Below, in pieces: positions 1 through 8,388 of a DNA stretch of 59,655 nt. How positions within the stretch are numbered: position 1 is the first letter of the stretch; each line of letters starts with the position of its first letter. The notes under the pieces were generated by a model. That model was not told the origin of the DNA. It saw nothing but the letters and a program-made list of their open reading frames with translations, and ran no database searches. This DNA comes from Nitrospirota bacterium (GTDB taxonomy: Bacteria > Nitrospirota > Thermodesulfovibrionia > UBA6902), in NCBI GenBank assembly GCA_016213945.1, contig JACQZF010000080.1, positions 1-59,655 on the forward strand, read 5' to 3'. A program made the translations under genes and the position numbers.

Positions 1-141
1 GTGCCTGATTTAATTGCAACAATCAAGGATTATCTGGAAAACCATAATCAGAATCCACAGGTGTTTGTGTGGAGCGCGCCAGTGGAACAGATTCTGATGA
101 AAATAGCTAAATGTAAAGAAGCGTTGGACGCACTACACTAG
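1..141 (+). CDS. IS630-family transposase, C-terminal end (cut by window edge)
   Basis: An open frame enters from the left edge and stops at TAG 139-141, giving 46 residues. It contains HNQNPQVFVW followed by ILMKIAKCKEAL, which resembles the conserved C-terminus of IS630-type DDE transposases (hN.nPkpFvW...IL.Kia+.k.aL). The catalytic residues lie outside the window, so it is unknown whether the element is intact. The stop codon is one base before the ATG of the next gene, which leaves no room for a terminal inverted repeat between them. Confidence 0.75.
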   Translation: MPDLIATIKDYLENHNQNPQVFVWSAPVEQILMKIAKCKEALDALH

Positions 142-142
142 T

Positions 143-1087
143 ATGATTTCTGTTACTGTTGCCATATGTGTCTCCTTGTTTTCTTTCGGCTATCGTTTGA
201 TCCGGTCAAAGGAGCCTCGAATTGAGTCTAAGGAGTCGTTGTATCGACCAGACCCCGTATACGGCTTTTCCATTGTACCAGGCGCACATAGGATTAAAGT
301 TTCATATGGGGAGAAAAGCGTTTATTTCAAGGCCACCATAGGACCGGATGGATACCGAATAACTGGGCCAGATGAGGAGATGAAGAAAAAGACTATCCCT
401 GAAGTTTGGATTTTTGGATGTTCTTACACTTGGGGATGGCTGCTTGATGATTCAGAGACGTTTTCCTATATACTCCAGGAACGGCTTCGAGAAACGCGGG
501 TTCGCAATTTTTCAGTAAACGGATACGGTACAATACATGCGCTTCTGCAATTGCGCAATATAGTCAATGGGAAAAATACGGAAGGTGCCACAGCAGTATT
601 CGTGTATAATTCTTTCCATTTACTGCGAAACGCTGTAACGCCGGAATGGCTGAGTGCGTTTCAATGGTTTGATCCAGACAAGGACTGGAGACTTGCGAAA
701 GGATATTTGCACGAGGGAAACGTAAAGGTTCGTCTGGTACCGCTTCAGGGTGATGAATACAAAGAAGCGCTAAAGGAAAAGCCTGCTACACTTGATGAGC
801 AGGAGCAACTTACCAAGGGTATTTTTAGAGAGATATTGGATATATGCCGCATGCATAATATAAAACCTGTTCTGGCAGTTCAATCAATAGGAGATCGCAA
901 TTCTGATATCGTAACATACTGTCGGCTTCTGGGATTTGAGGTTATTGATATAGCTATTAGCATGGACAATATTCATACATTTGCTCCCTATGATCCTCAC
1001 CCGAATGCGCAGGCCCATCGGCATTATGCGGCAAAGATTTACGAATACCTGAGATCAGCACTTTACAAAGAGAAGAACGCTGCATGA
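143..1087 (+). CDS. SGNH/GDSL-family hydrolase, probably membrane-anchored
   Basis: 314 residues. A short hydrophobic N-terminus is followed by a flavodoxin-like core. FGCSYTWGW (about residue 93) fits block I of SGNH hydrolases with Ser in place, a conserved Gly/Asn region follows (NFSVNGYG), and DPHPNAQAHRHYA near the C-terminus supplies the Asp-x-x-His catalytic pair. Such enzymes in polysaccharide loci often remove or add O-acyl groups; the substrate here is unknown. The start lies directly after the transposase stop, so the first 10-15 codons may come from the insertion element. It overlaps the next gene by four bases, which suggests translational coupling. Confidence 0.75.
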   Translation: MISVTVAICVSLFSFGYRLIRSKEPRIESKESLYRPDPVYGFSIVPGAHRIKVSYGEKSVYFKATIGPDGYRITGPDEEMKKKTIPEVWIFGCSYTWGWLLDDSETFSYILQERLRETRVRNFSVNGYGTIHALLQLRNIVNGKNTEGATAVFVYNSFHLLRNAVTPEWLSAFQWFDPDKDWRLAKGYLHEGNVKVRLVPLQGDEYKEALKEKPATLDEQEQLTKGIFREILDICRMHNIKPVLAVQSIGDRNSDIVTYCRLLGFEVIDIAISMDNIHTFAPYDPHPNAQAHRHYAAKIYEYLRSALYKEKNAA

Positions 1088-1893
1088 AAGGAATGAGGGA
1101 AATACTTAGGAGAATTATAAAAAGGATATTGCTCGATCCAGTAGCTGATACGATTGTTAAAAGGTATGACAAGCAGCTTGCGGAAATTAAACGTACAGAT
1201 GACATCCTTATGCAGCGGATAGACGATTGCTCGATCAAGATTGACAAAGTCGAAACTCGTCTTATCAACTACTACCGGAACCGCTGGGACACCATTGACA
1301 ACCTCGCCGACTATCTCGTAAATGCCGAAATCCCCGGTGACTTCCTGGAGTTCGGCGTATTCCAGGGGACTACCTTTTCCTACGCATGTAAGATATTGTC
1401 CCCTTTGTTTAAGGAAATGAAATTCGTTGCCCTCGACTCTTTTGAAGGGCTGCCTAAGCCGCAAGGGCTTGATGCAGAGGGCAACTTCTCCAGCGGATTT
1501 TATAAAGGGCAATTTGCGTGTGCTGAAGCAGACTTTATCCGCAACATAGAAAACGCAGGTGTCAATATGGAGAGGGTGAAGCTTGTGAAGGGGTGGTTTG
1601 ACCGGACATTGACTCCTCAAATGGCTGAGAGCAACGGTATAGATAAAATTGCAGCAGCCTGGATAGATTGCGATCTGTACGAGTCTACAGTGCCGGTGCT
1701 GAGTTTTATTACGCCGTACTTGTCCGTCGGCTCAGTGATATTGTTTGATGACTGGCGCTGTTTCAGAAACCTCCCTGATTATGGACAGCAGCGGGCCTGC
1801 CGGGAATGGCTGGATGCCAACCCGCAGATTGTCTTAAAGGAATTTATTTCTTTTGGCTTTCACGGGCAATCTTTTACTGTCCGTTCATGCTGA
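1084..1893 (+). CDS. TylF/MycF-family sugar O-methyltransferase
   Basis: 269 residues. The core from about residue 75 matches the TylF (macrocin O-methyltransferase) family: DFLEFGVFQGTTF is the SAM-binding glycine-rich loop, FVALDSFEGLPKP follows as acidic strand 2, and IDCDLYESTVPVL and ILFDDW provide the metal-binding acidic residues typical of this Mg-dependent family. The first 70 residues are basic and coiled-coil-like. Known members methylate sugar hydroxyls; inside this glycosyltransferase cluster it probably methylates a sugar of the surface polysaccharide. It overlaps both neighbours. Confidence 0.85.
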   Translation: MKGMREILRRIIKRILLDPVADTIVKRYDKQLAEIKRTDDILMQRIDDCSIKIDKVETRLINYYRNRWDTIDNLADYLVNAEIPGDFLEFGVFQGTTFSYACKILSPLFKEMKFVALDSFEGLPKPQGLDAEGNFSSGFYKGQFACAEADFIRNIENAGVNMERVKLVKGWFDRTLTPQMAESNGIDKIAAAWIDCDLYESTVPVLSFITPYLSVGSVILFDDWRCFRNLPDYGQQRACREWLDANPQIVLKEFISFGFHGQSFTVRSC

Positions 1894-3374
1894 CTAATGG
1901 TAATAGAGAAATGATGCCATCTGGATTGAATCAGATCTGCCCGGTATGCAGCTCTTTGGCGGTTGTACCTACTGGTAAGACACATAACTTAGCCGATGTC
2001 TTGTCTCGCTGGCAGAGCGAGGCCGGGACTGAATTCCCTGAGTCTGTATGGCAGGAATATACAGTTCCCACAGCACGCAACACCACTCTGTATCAGTGTC
2101 TCAGGTGCGGTTTCTCCATGTTTGCTCCGACAGTGGTGGGGAATAGTGCCTTCTATACGGCAATAACCGCAGGACAGTACTATGTGGAAGAAAAGTGGGA
2201 GTTCATTCAAGGGGCAAAAGATATAGCTTCTTTGCAGGCCGCGCGCATTCTCGATATCGGCTGCGGAAGCGGATATTTTCTTGATCTTCTCAAGACGAAA
2301 GGCATGAAATGCAGCGGTTACGAATTTAGTCCTGAGGCCTCTGAAGCGGCGCGTGCCAAGGGCCATGATATTTTTAATGGTCCTTTTCCTGAAGCCCTTG
2401 CATCTACGGCCCCATATGATGTTATTTGCATGTTTCAGGTGCTTGAGCATCTTCCGGACCCTATAGGTTTTTTGAGAGATGCTCGCAAGTTACTGCGTCC
2501 TGAAGGAGTTCTCATTGTTAGTGTTCCTGACGCCAATGGGCCTATACGCCATTTCCCGGATGCGCTCACAGAACTGCCGCCTCACCATGTGTCCCGATGG
2601 TGCGAGCTGACCTTCAGAATCGGCATGCCGCTCTTGGGATTCCGGGTAGAAAAAGCTCTGTATGAGCCCCTTCCTGACTATCTGTGGCATACCTATCTGC
2701 CAGTAATGTGGGACAGCGGGATATGGCCGGCAGAAATCTGCAGAGCAGCTAACGGACTGGAAGACATGGGAATAAACGACTCGGTGTTATGGTTTATCGG
2801 GGAAATGAGAAAATACGGCGCTAAATTGCTGTATGGTGTTCCCAGTCATACACTTTATGTTGTTCTCAAGCGTGACGAGAAGCCAACGCGTTCTACTATA
2901 TCTGAATTCAGAACAGATGCTGATGCAAAATTTGAGAATCTGTCTTCCGCGGAATTATTGCGGTTGTATAAAGAACTACTATCTTACAACAGACAATACA
3001 GGGAGAAGAGTGATGAAGAATGCCGGGAAGAAGAGATGCGTATGGGGAGATACAGGCTTGAGATCGGGCAAAGAGAGAGTTATCTCGTAAGTCAGCAGAA
3101 AATCCTTATCCGGCAGCAGGATGAATTTGCCCGGAGAAAAGAGGGTCTTGCCGAAAGAGAAACGACTCTCGCCGCAAGAGAAAATGAATTTGTCAAAAGA
3201 GAAGAGGCTATCTCTGCAAAGGAAAATAAACTTGTCGAAAGAGCAGAGGGTCTCACTGTGAGGGAGAATGAACTTGCCGGAAGAGCAGAGAATCTATCAA
3301 TTAAAGAGCAGAGATACGAAAAGCTGTTCATTGTTCGTGTTGCGCGTGAGTTGAAAGCTTTGTTTAAAACATAG
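1887..3374 (+). CDS. Class I SAM methyltransferase with N-terminal zinc ribbon and C-terminal coiled coil
   Basis: About 495 residues if it starts at ATG 1887, which overlaps the stop of the previous gene; ATG 1911 is an alternative, and the longer in-frame extension upstream lies inside the previous gene. An N-terminal CPVC...CLRCG pattern suggests a zinc ribbon. ILDIGCGSGYFLDLL is SAM motif I, and FQVLEHLPDP is the usual post-I signature of Methyltransf_23-like enzymes. The last 110 residues are a highly charged heptad-like repeat (ERETTLAARENEF and similar) that should form a long coiled coil. Related proteins occur in O-antigen and EPS loci as sugar or chain-end methyltransferases. Confidence 0.8.
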   Translation: MLTNGNREMMPSGLNQICPVCSSLAVVPTGKTHNLADVLSRWQSEAGTEFPESVWQEYTVPTARNTTLYQCLRCGFSMFAPTVVGNSAFYTAITAGQYYVEEKWEFIQGAKDIASLQAARILDIGCGSGYFLDLLKTKGMKCSGYEFSPEASEAARAKGHDIFNGPFPEALASTAPYDVICMFQVLEHLPDPIGFLRDARKLLRPEGVLIVSVPDANGPIRHFPDALTELPPHHVSRWCELTFRIGMPLLGFRVEKALYEPLPDYLWHTYLPVMWDSGIWPAEICRAANGLEDMGINDSVLWFIGEMRKYGAKLLYGVPSHTLYVVLKRDEKPTRSTISEFRTDADAKFENLSSAELLRLYKELLSYNRQYREKSDEECREEEMRMGRYRLEIGQRESYLVSQQKILIRQQDEFARRKEGLAERETTLAARENEFVKREEAISAKENKLVERAEGLTVRENELAGRAENLSIKEQRYEKLFIVRVARELKALFKT

Positions 3375-3428
3375 CGCTTAATTTTTTTCATAATTATGAA
3401 GTGTGGATGGCATAGATAGGGGAATAAA

Positions 3429-5432
3429 ATGTGCGGAATATGCGGTGTAATAGGCCCTGTTGAGCGCAAGGCTATTGAAGTTATGGTAGCAGCTCTTCAT
3501 CATCGTGGCCCCGATGATTGCGGGGTATACCATGATGGTGTTGCAGGAATGGGAATGGCCCGTCTGAGCATTCTGGATCTAACGTCGGCCGCTCACCAGC
3601 CGATGAGTAATCCCGATAAAACCATTTGGATGGTATATAACGGTGAGGTCTATAACTTTCAGGATGAACGCCGGATACTGGAAGGAAAGGGTTATCTGTT
3701 TACCTCCCACTCGGATACTGAAGTGGTCCTGAAAATGTATGAGTATTACGGGGATGACTTCCTGCTCAGGTTACGGGGCATGTTCGCCCTGGCGATATAT
3801 GATAAGCGCAGGGGAACAGGAAGGGAACGTTTTTTGCTGGCACGTGACCAGTTCGGGATTAAGCCCCTGCTTTATGCGAGGGCAGGCCGCAGACTGCTTT
3901 TTGCTTCGGAAATAAAGCCACTTCTTGCCAGTGGTTTGATCCAGCCGACTATCAATCATGACGCATTAAGGATGTTGTTGACCTATGGCTCAATCTATCA
4001 GCCTCACACCATGCTGAACGGCGTGAATATGCTCTTGCCCGCGCACCGTATGATTGTAGAATCAGGAAGAGAAAGAGTCGAGCGCTACTGGACTTTCGGA
4101 TTAGACCAAAGGACGGGGATGAAGAAGAGGCCTTATGGCGAATTGGTTGATGAAGTTGCAGGCGTTATGGAGGAGTCTGTCCGGTTACAGATGGTAAGCG
4201 ATGTGCCGGTGGGAGCTTTTCTAAGCGGCGGCGTTGATTCATCATTTCTTGTCGGCCTTATGACGCGGATAGCTGGCAACAGGGTGAAGACTTTTTCAGT
4301 AGGGTTTGAGGCCGAGGGAGCTGAGCTTGACGAGACCGATGAGGCAGAGCGCACGGCGCGTTTCCATGGAGCTGATCATACGCGCGTCAGTGTGCGCGGC
4401 ACGGATGTACGTGACCGGATCACACATTTTATCAGCGGCCTTGATCAACCCTCAGTTGATGGTTTAAACAGCTATTTTGTTTCGCTGGCTGCACGTCAGG
4501 CAGTTACCGTGGCAATATCGGGGACTGGAGGGGACGAGGTATTCGCCGGATATCCCTGGTTTGCTCAAATGGTTTCATACGAGAAGTCCCTGAACGGGGC
4601 TGATGGAAAGTCCCGGATGACTTTACCGGCAAACGGTCTTTTGAAGCGGTCCCTGTTAAAATTTTTATTTTCTCGTTACCTGAAGCACCCCTCCCGTCAG
4701 ATCAGTAACCGCAGTAACTTTTTGTCCCACTATGGAAAGACATTTCAAATCTTCGGACACGCTGGAGCTTTTCAGTTGCTGTCGCCCGGTTTTCTCAATG
4801 ACCTGGCCGGCGAAGAATCGCTGGTAAATGATATTGTTGCTAACGATGAGCTTCCTTCAGCTTCCGCAGTCGAGAGGGTCAGCGTTTTATGTATCAGGGG
4901 GTACACCAGTAACCAGCTTTTACGGGACATCGACGCAGTCTCCATGTCCCACTCGCTCGAAGTGAGGGTTCCCTTTCTGGATGTGCCCCTGGTCGATCTT
5001 GCGTTTTCACTTCCGGAGGCGACCAAACTCGGGGAAATAGACGGCAAGGTCAATCCTTACACAGCAACCTACCGCGAAAGCGGAAGCAAGAGGATACTCA
5101 TTGATGCCGGCCGTCGTCTGAAGCTCTTGCCGGAAGCGATAGATTGTCAACCTAAGCGCGGGTTTAACTTACCTATTGATTCATGGTTAAAAGGCGATCT
5201 CAGGGAGATTTTCGAGGATGCTCTATCTGTCACATCAGTGCGTAACAGGGGCTTCTTCAGGACAGAAGAGGTAGAGAGAATAAAGCAAAGCTTTCTTGAC
5301 GGTAATATCCACTGGACACAGCCGTGGCTCCTGATGGTGATAGAGCTGTGGTGCCGGGCTTATATTGACGGTAGCTCCTCTAACCCCTTCCGGTACAGAA
5401 TGTCAGATATCAAAGCTGACTATTATGAATAA
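3429..5432 (+). CDS. asnB: Asparagine synthase (glutamine-hydrolysing)-like amidotransferase, copy 1
   Basis: 667 residues, the usual AsnB length. The N-terminus MCGICGVIG provides the class II glutamine amidotransferase nucleophile Cys2, followed by HHRGPDD and a GEVYNFQ segment. The synthetase half contains the PP-loop FLSGGVDSS near residue 265 and the GTGGDEVFAGYPW motif. AsnB paralogues in exopolysaccharide clusters are thought to amidate sugar acids or an amino-acid substituent rather than make free asparagine; that role here is inferred from context. A 54-base gap precedes the gene, and its stop overlaps the start of the next glycosyltransferase. Confidence 0.9.
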   Translation: MCGICGVIGPVERKAIEVMVAALHHRGPDDCGVYHDGVAGMGMARLSILDLTSAAHQPMSNPDKTIWMVYNGEVYNFQDERRILEGKGYLFTSHSDTEVVLKMYEYYGDDFLLRLRGMFALAIYDKRRGTGRERFLLARDQFGIKPLLYARAGRRLLFASEIKPLLASGLIQPTINHDALRMLLTYGSIYQPHTMLNGVNMLLPAHRMIVESGRERVERYWTFGLDQRTGMKKRPYGELVDEVAGVMEESVRLQMVSDVPVGAFLSGGVDSSFLVGLMTRIAGNRVKTFSVGFEAEGAELDETDEAERTARFHGADHTRVSVRGTDVRDRITHFISGLDQPSVDGLNSYFVSLAARQAVTVAISGTGGDEVFAGYPWFAQMVSYEKSLNGADGKSRMTLPANGLLKRSLLKFLFSRYLKHPSRQISNRSNFLSHYGKTFQIFGHAGAFQLLSPGFLNDLAGEESLVNDIVANDELPSASAVERVSVLCIRGYTSNQLLRDIDAVSMSHSLEVRVPFLDVPLVDLAFSLPEATKLGEIDGKVNPYTATYRESGSKRILIDAGRRLKLLPEAIDCQPKRGFNLPIDSWLKGDLREIFEDALSVTSVRNRGFFRTEEVERIKQSFLDGNIHWTQPWLLMVIELWCRAYIDGSSSNPFRYRMSDIKADYYE

Positions 5433-6705
5433 AGAATTTGAAACAGATCCATATCCCGGCAGGCCGAAAATCCTGTTTATCGGCTGGCCGGAAAGCTCGC
5501 ATACTCATTCCTGGATTGACCTGCTGGACGGTGCGGAATTTAATGTATGCCTTTTTGCCCTTCCCTCCGGAATTCCACCGGAGACCTGGCAAATCAGGAC
5601 TTATGTTACTGTGGATGGTTCTGCGCCGCTGGATACCTCTACACGTTATAAGATATATCCACCGTTAACGCTGCCATTTATTCATCAAGTCAACTCTGAT
5701 AAAATCTGGAACTTCGCTTCCCAGCACTTTAGTTTTGCAAAAAGGTACAGCATCGAGAAGTGCCTGGCCAATGTTGTCTCTTCATGGAAGCCGGATATAG
5801 TCCATACGCTCGGTTTTGATGCTGCATCATACTTCTACCTAAGGGCTCGTGAGCAGTATCATCTTCAAGGCATTGGTAAATGGGTAGCGCAAGTAAGGGG
5901 CGGCCCTGATCTGGCTCTGTACCAGTTTTTACCGGACTATCTTGAAAAAATCAGAAACGTATTGACAGCGTGTGATCAATTGATTGCCGATAACCAGTTG
6001 AATTACGAATATGCAGTCATGCATGGTTTGGGAAGGGAAAAAATTTCATCACTTGGGGTAGTGCCCGGCACAGGAGGCATAGATATTGAGCACCTTTCCC
6101 GTACATGGTCTGAATTGCCATCGCGCAGGGAGCGTATTATTGTGTGGCCTAAAACATACGAGGTGCCTTCTTCAAAAGCCCTGCCTGTTTTTGAAGCAAT
6201 ACGGATCGCATGGGACAGGATTAAGCCGTGCCGAATATATATGCTTTGGACTGTCCAGCCTGAGATTAAAATATGGTTCCAAAAGATGTTGCCGGAGGAT
6301 ATCCGCAACAGTTGCAGCATTATGGATAAGATACCGCGACAGCAAGTGCTCGATCTTATGGCAAAGGCCAGGGTAATGCTTGCGCCGTCCCTTTCCGATG
6401 GAGTGCCGAATAGTATGTTAGAGGCTATGGCTTGTGGCGCGTTTCCTATAGTTTCGCCTATCGAAACTATAGCTCCGGTCGTTGAAAACCGGTTGAATGT
6501 CCTGTTTGCCCGCAACCTGTTCCCCCATGAAATTGCGGAGGCCCTCTCAGAGGCGATGACCGACGATGAGTTGGTGGACAATGCTGCCCGGAGGAACGTG
6601 GGGCATGCAAAAAAACTTGCAGACAGATCACTCATCCGACAAAAGCTCGTTGAATATTATAATCGGCTTTATAATGGGCGCATGGCGCAGAAGGGAATAA
6701 AGTGA
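5425..6705 (+). CDS. GT-B glycosyltransferase (family 4-like)
   Basis: About 426 residues from ATG 5425, which overlaps the TAA of the upstream gene. The C-terminal half carries the GT1/GT4 nucleotide-sugar-binding signature: LMAKARVMLAPSLSDGVPNS followed by MLEAMACGAFPIVS, where the Glu of the EX7E motif contacts the donor. The N-terminal acceptor domain is diverged (KILFIGWPESSHTHSW). It is cytoplasmic and presumably transfers one sugar of the repeat unit. It overlaps the next gene by four bases (GTGA). Confidence 0.85.
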   Translation: MNKEFETDPYPGRPKILFIGWPESSHTHSWIDLLDGAEFNVCLFALPSGIPPETWQIRTYVTVDGSAPLDTSTRYKIYPPLTLPFIHQVNSDKIWNFASQHFSFAKRYSIEKCLANVVSSWKPDIVHTLGFDAASYFYLRAREQYHLQGIGKWVAQVRGGPDLALYQFLPDYLEKIRNVLTACDQLIADNQLNYEYAVMHGLGREKISSLGVVPGTGGIDIEHLSRTWSELPSRRERIIVWPKTYEVPSSKALPVFEAIRIAWDRIKPCRIYMLWTVQPEIKIWFQKMLPEDIRNSCSIMDKIPRQQVLDLMAKARVMLAPSLSDGVPNSMLEAMACGAFPIVSPIETIAPVVENRLNVLFARNLFPHEIAEALSEAMTDDELVDNAARRNVGHAKKLADRSLIRQKLVEYYNRLYNGRMAQKGIK

Positions 6706-8354
6706 GTACAGCGCCCTTCTTCAGCATCATCGTCCCAACATATAACCAGGCCCAGTATCTTGGAGCCGCCCTTGACAGCCTTATGGCGCAGACCGATAAG
6801 GAGTGGGAGGCTGTCGTGGTCAATGATGGCTCAACCGACGGGACAGCAGAGTTGCTCGAAAAGTATTCACAACAGGACCGCCGGATACGTTTTTTTCATA
6901 AGAAAAACGGTGGGACTGCTTCGGCCCTCAATGAGGGGCTGAGACAGGCGCAGGGGGAGTGGATATGCTGGCTGAGCTCTGATGATATGTTCGCCCCCCG
7001 CAAACTCGAAATCCATCGCGACTGGATTAAGCAGTATAAAGAGTGTTGTTTTTTCTTCACCTACTTCAGGCTGCTTCGTGATGCTACCGGCGAGATTACC
7101 GATCACGATCTTTGGGGGCCTTTGCCCGATCGGGAGTTTCAGATAACAGGATTATTTTATCGCAATTACATCAGCGGTATAAGTATCTGTGTCAACCGTG
7201 AAGCGTGGCAGCAAACAGGAATGTTTAATGAAAGTCTACGCTATGCACAAGACTATGATATGTGGCTGCGCCTGCTCTCCGTTTACCCTGGAGTTTTTAT
7301 TCCCGAATGGACATGCATAAACAGGAACCATGCACTGCAGGGCTCCGAGGTTTTCCCGCAGGCATGTTACTATGACACAGCGAAAGCGGCTATCAGGTTC
7401 CTGAACAGCCGCCGTTTTGAGGAGCTATTCCCTTTGCTCGATCTGAGCGATACTGGAACAGCCGAGCGTGTACTTGCCAGAACTCTTGATATAGCCTCCG
7501 AGCCCACGGGATTCCTGTATTCTCTCGGTCCCCATCCGGTCCTGTTGCTGCGTATCATGGAATGGATAGGAGATGGCCCGTTTAGGGAATATTCCTGTTC
7601 GTCCCGTTTGCAGAACATCTTTAAACGGCATGCACGTGAACTGAGTTGCCGTTATCAAGGCACGGCTTTCGGTTTAGTCTGGAAGTTAGCAGAAGCAACC
7701 TGTCATTCGCCTTTGGCCGGTTTCAAATTCCGTGCAATGCCGCCGGTAGTTATTGGTAAAATGTATTATTTCGAGAGCACCTCAAGCGAGCATGTTGAAA
7801 AACCCTTACGCCAGTATCTGCTCCAGTTTGAACATCTGACAGTGCAAAGCTCCAACAGCTTCGTGGACAACCGGGAGATACTTTTTATTTTTCCTGCGGA
7901 GGTTTCTCTCTCAGATAAAACCACGGGGAATTCCATGGTAAAGAGTGTTGTCCCGCTTGCTGAAGAATTGCGTGAGAAGGGCTGCAGGGTTTTCTTTCTG
8001 GGAAACTCGGTGCCGAGATTGGGATTTTTTGAGGACTTCCCCTGCATCGGGATAAGAAACGAACTGGAAATGAAAGAGGTCATCAATAGCCTTGGAATGC
8101 TCGATGTTGCCGTTGCTGTTTCGTTTCCCGATTGTCTGCAATGGACAACAGCAAAACAAAAGCTGTTGTATTCCCAGCATAAAGGGAGTGAAGCTCCTGA
8201 CATTGCGCTTCAACGAGAACTCATAGACAATATTTTCTCGGTCCCACCGGATAGCTGTCTCTCCCCCGACGTTATGCAAGATACCGGGAACTTCCGTGGC
8301 AGGGTTCGGTCGCTTATAGCATCAATTAAGCGCGGTTACAGGAGGGCTAATTGA
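6702..8354 (+). CDS. Glycosyltransferase family 2 with extra C-terminal domain
   Basis: 550 residues from GTG 6702. The first 230 residues are a GT-A family 2 domain: FSIIVPTYNQAQYL, VVNDGSTDGT, LNEGLRQAQGEWICWLSSDD (DxD-like SDD metal site) and a later QDYDMWLRL acceptor motif. GT2 proteins are usually 250-350 residues. The remaining 300 residues are not GT2: from about residue 390 there is an FIFPAEVS strand and an alternating alpha/beta pattern reminiscent of the N-terminal half of a GT-B enzyme without its donor half. It may be a fusion or a decayed second domain. Confidence 0.85.
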   Translation: MSTAPFFSIIVPTYNQAQYLGAALDSLMAQTDKEWEAVVVNDGSTDGTAELLEKYSQQDRRIRFFHKKNGGTASALNEGLRQAQGEWICWLSSDDMFAPRKLEIHRDWIKQYKECCFFFTYFRLLRDATGEITDHDLWGPLPDREFQITGLFYRNYISGISICVNREAWQQTGMFNESLRYAQDYDMWLRLLSVYPGVFIPEWTCINRNHALQGSEVFPQACYYDTAKAAIRFLNSRRFEELFPLLDLSDTGTAERVLARTLDIASEPTGFLYSLGPHPVLLLRIMEWIGDGPFREYSCSSRLQNIFKRHARELSCRYQGTAFGLVWKLAEATCHSPLAGFKFRAMPPVVIGKMYYFESTSSEHVEKPLRQYLLQFEHLTVQSSNSFVDNREILFIFPAEVSLSDKTTGNSMVKSVVPLAEELREKGCRVFFLGNSVPRLGFFEDFPCIGIRNELEMKEVINSLGMLDVAVAVSFPDCLQWTTAKQKLLYSQHKGSEAPDIALQRELIDNIFSVPPDSCLSPDVMQDTGNFRGRVRSLIASIKRGYRRAN

Positions 8355-8388
8355 CATTGCAGCCAGTTGTAGTGATAAAGGGAGGGCA

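Noticed and set aside
1063-1620. Long - strand open frames opposite the methyltransferase and other genes of region 1
   Set aside because: They are antisense shadows of genes with strong family motifs and have no motifs of their own.
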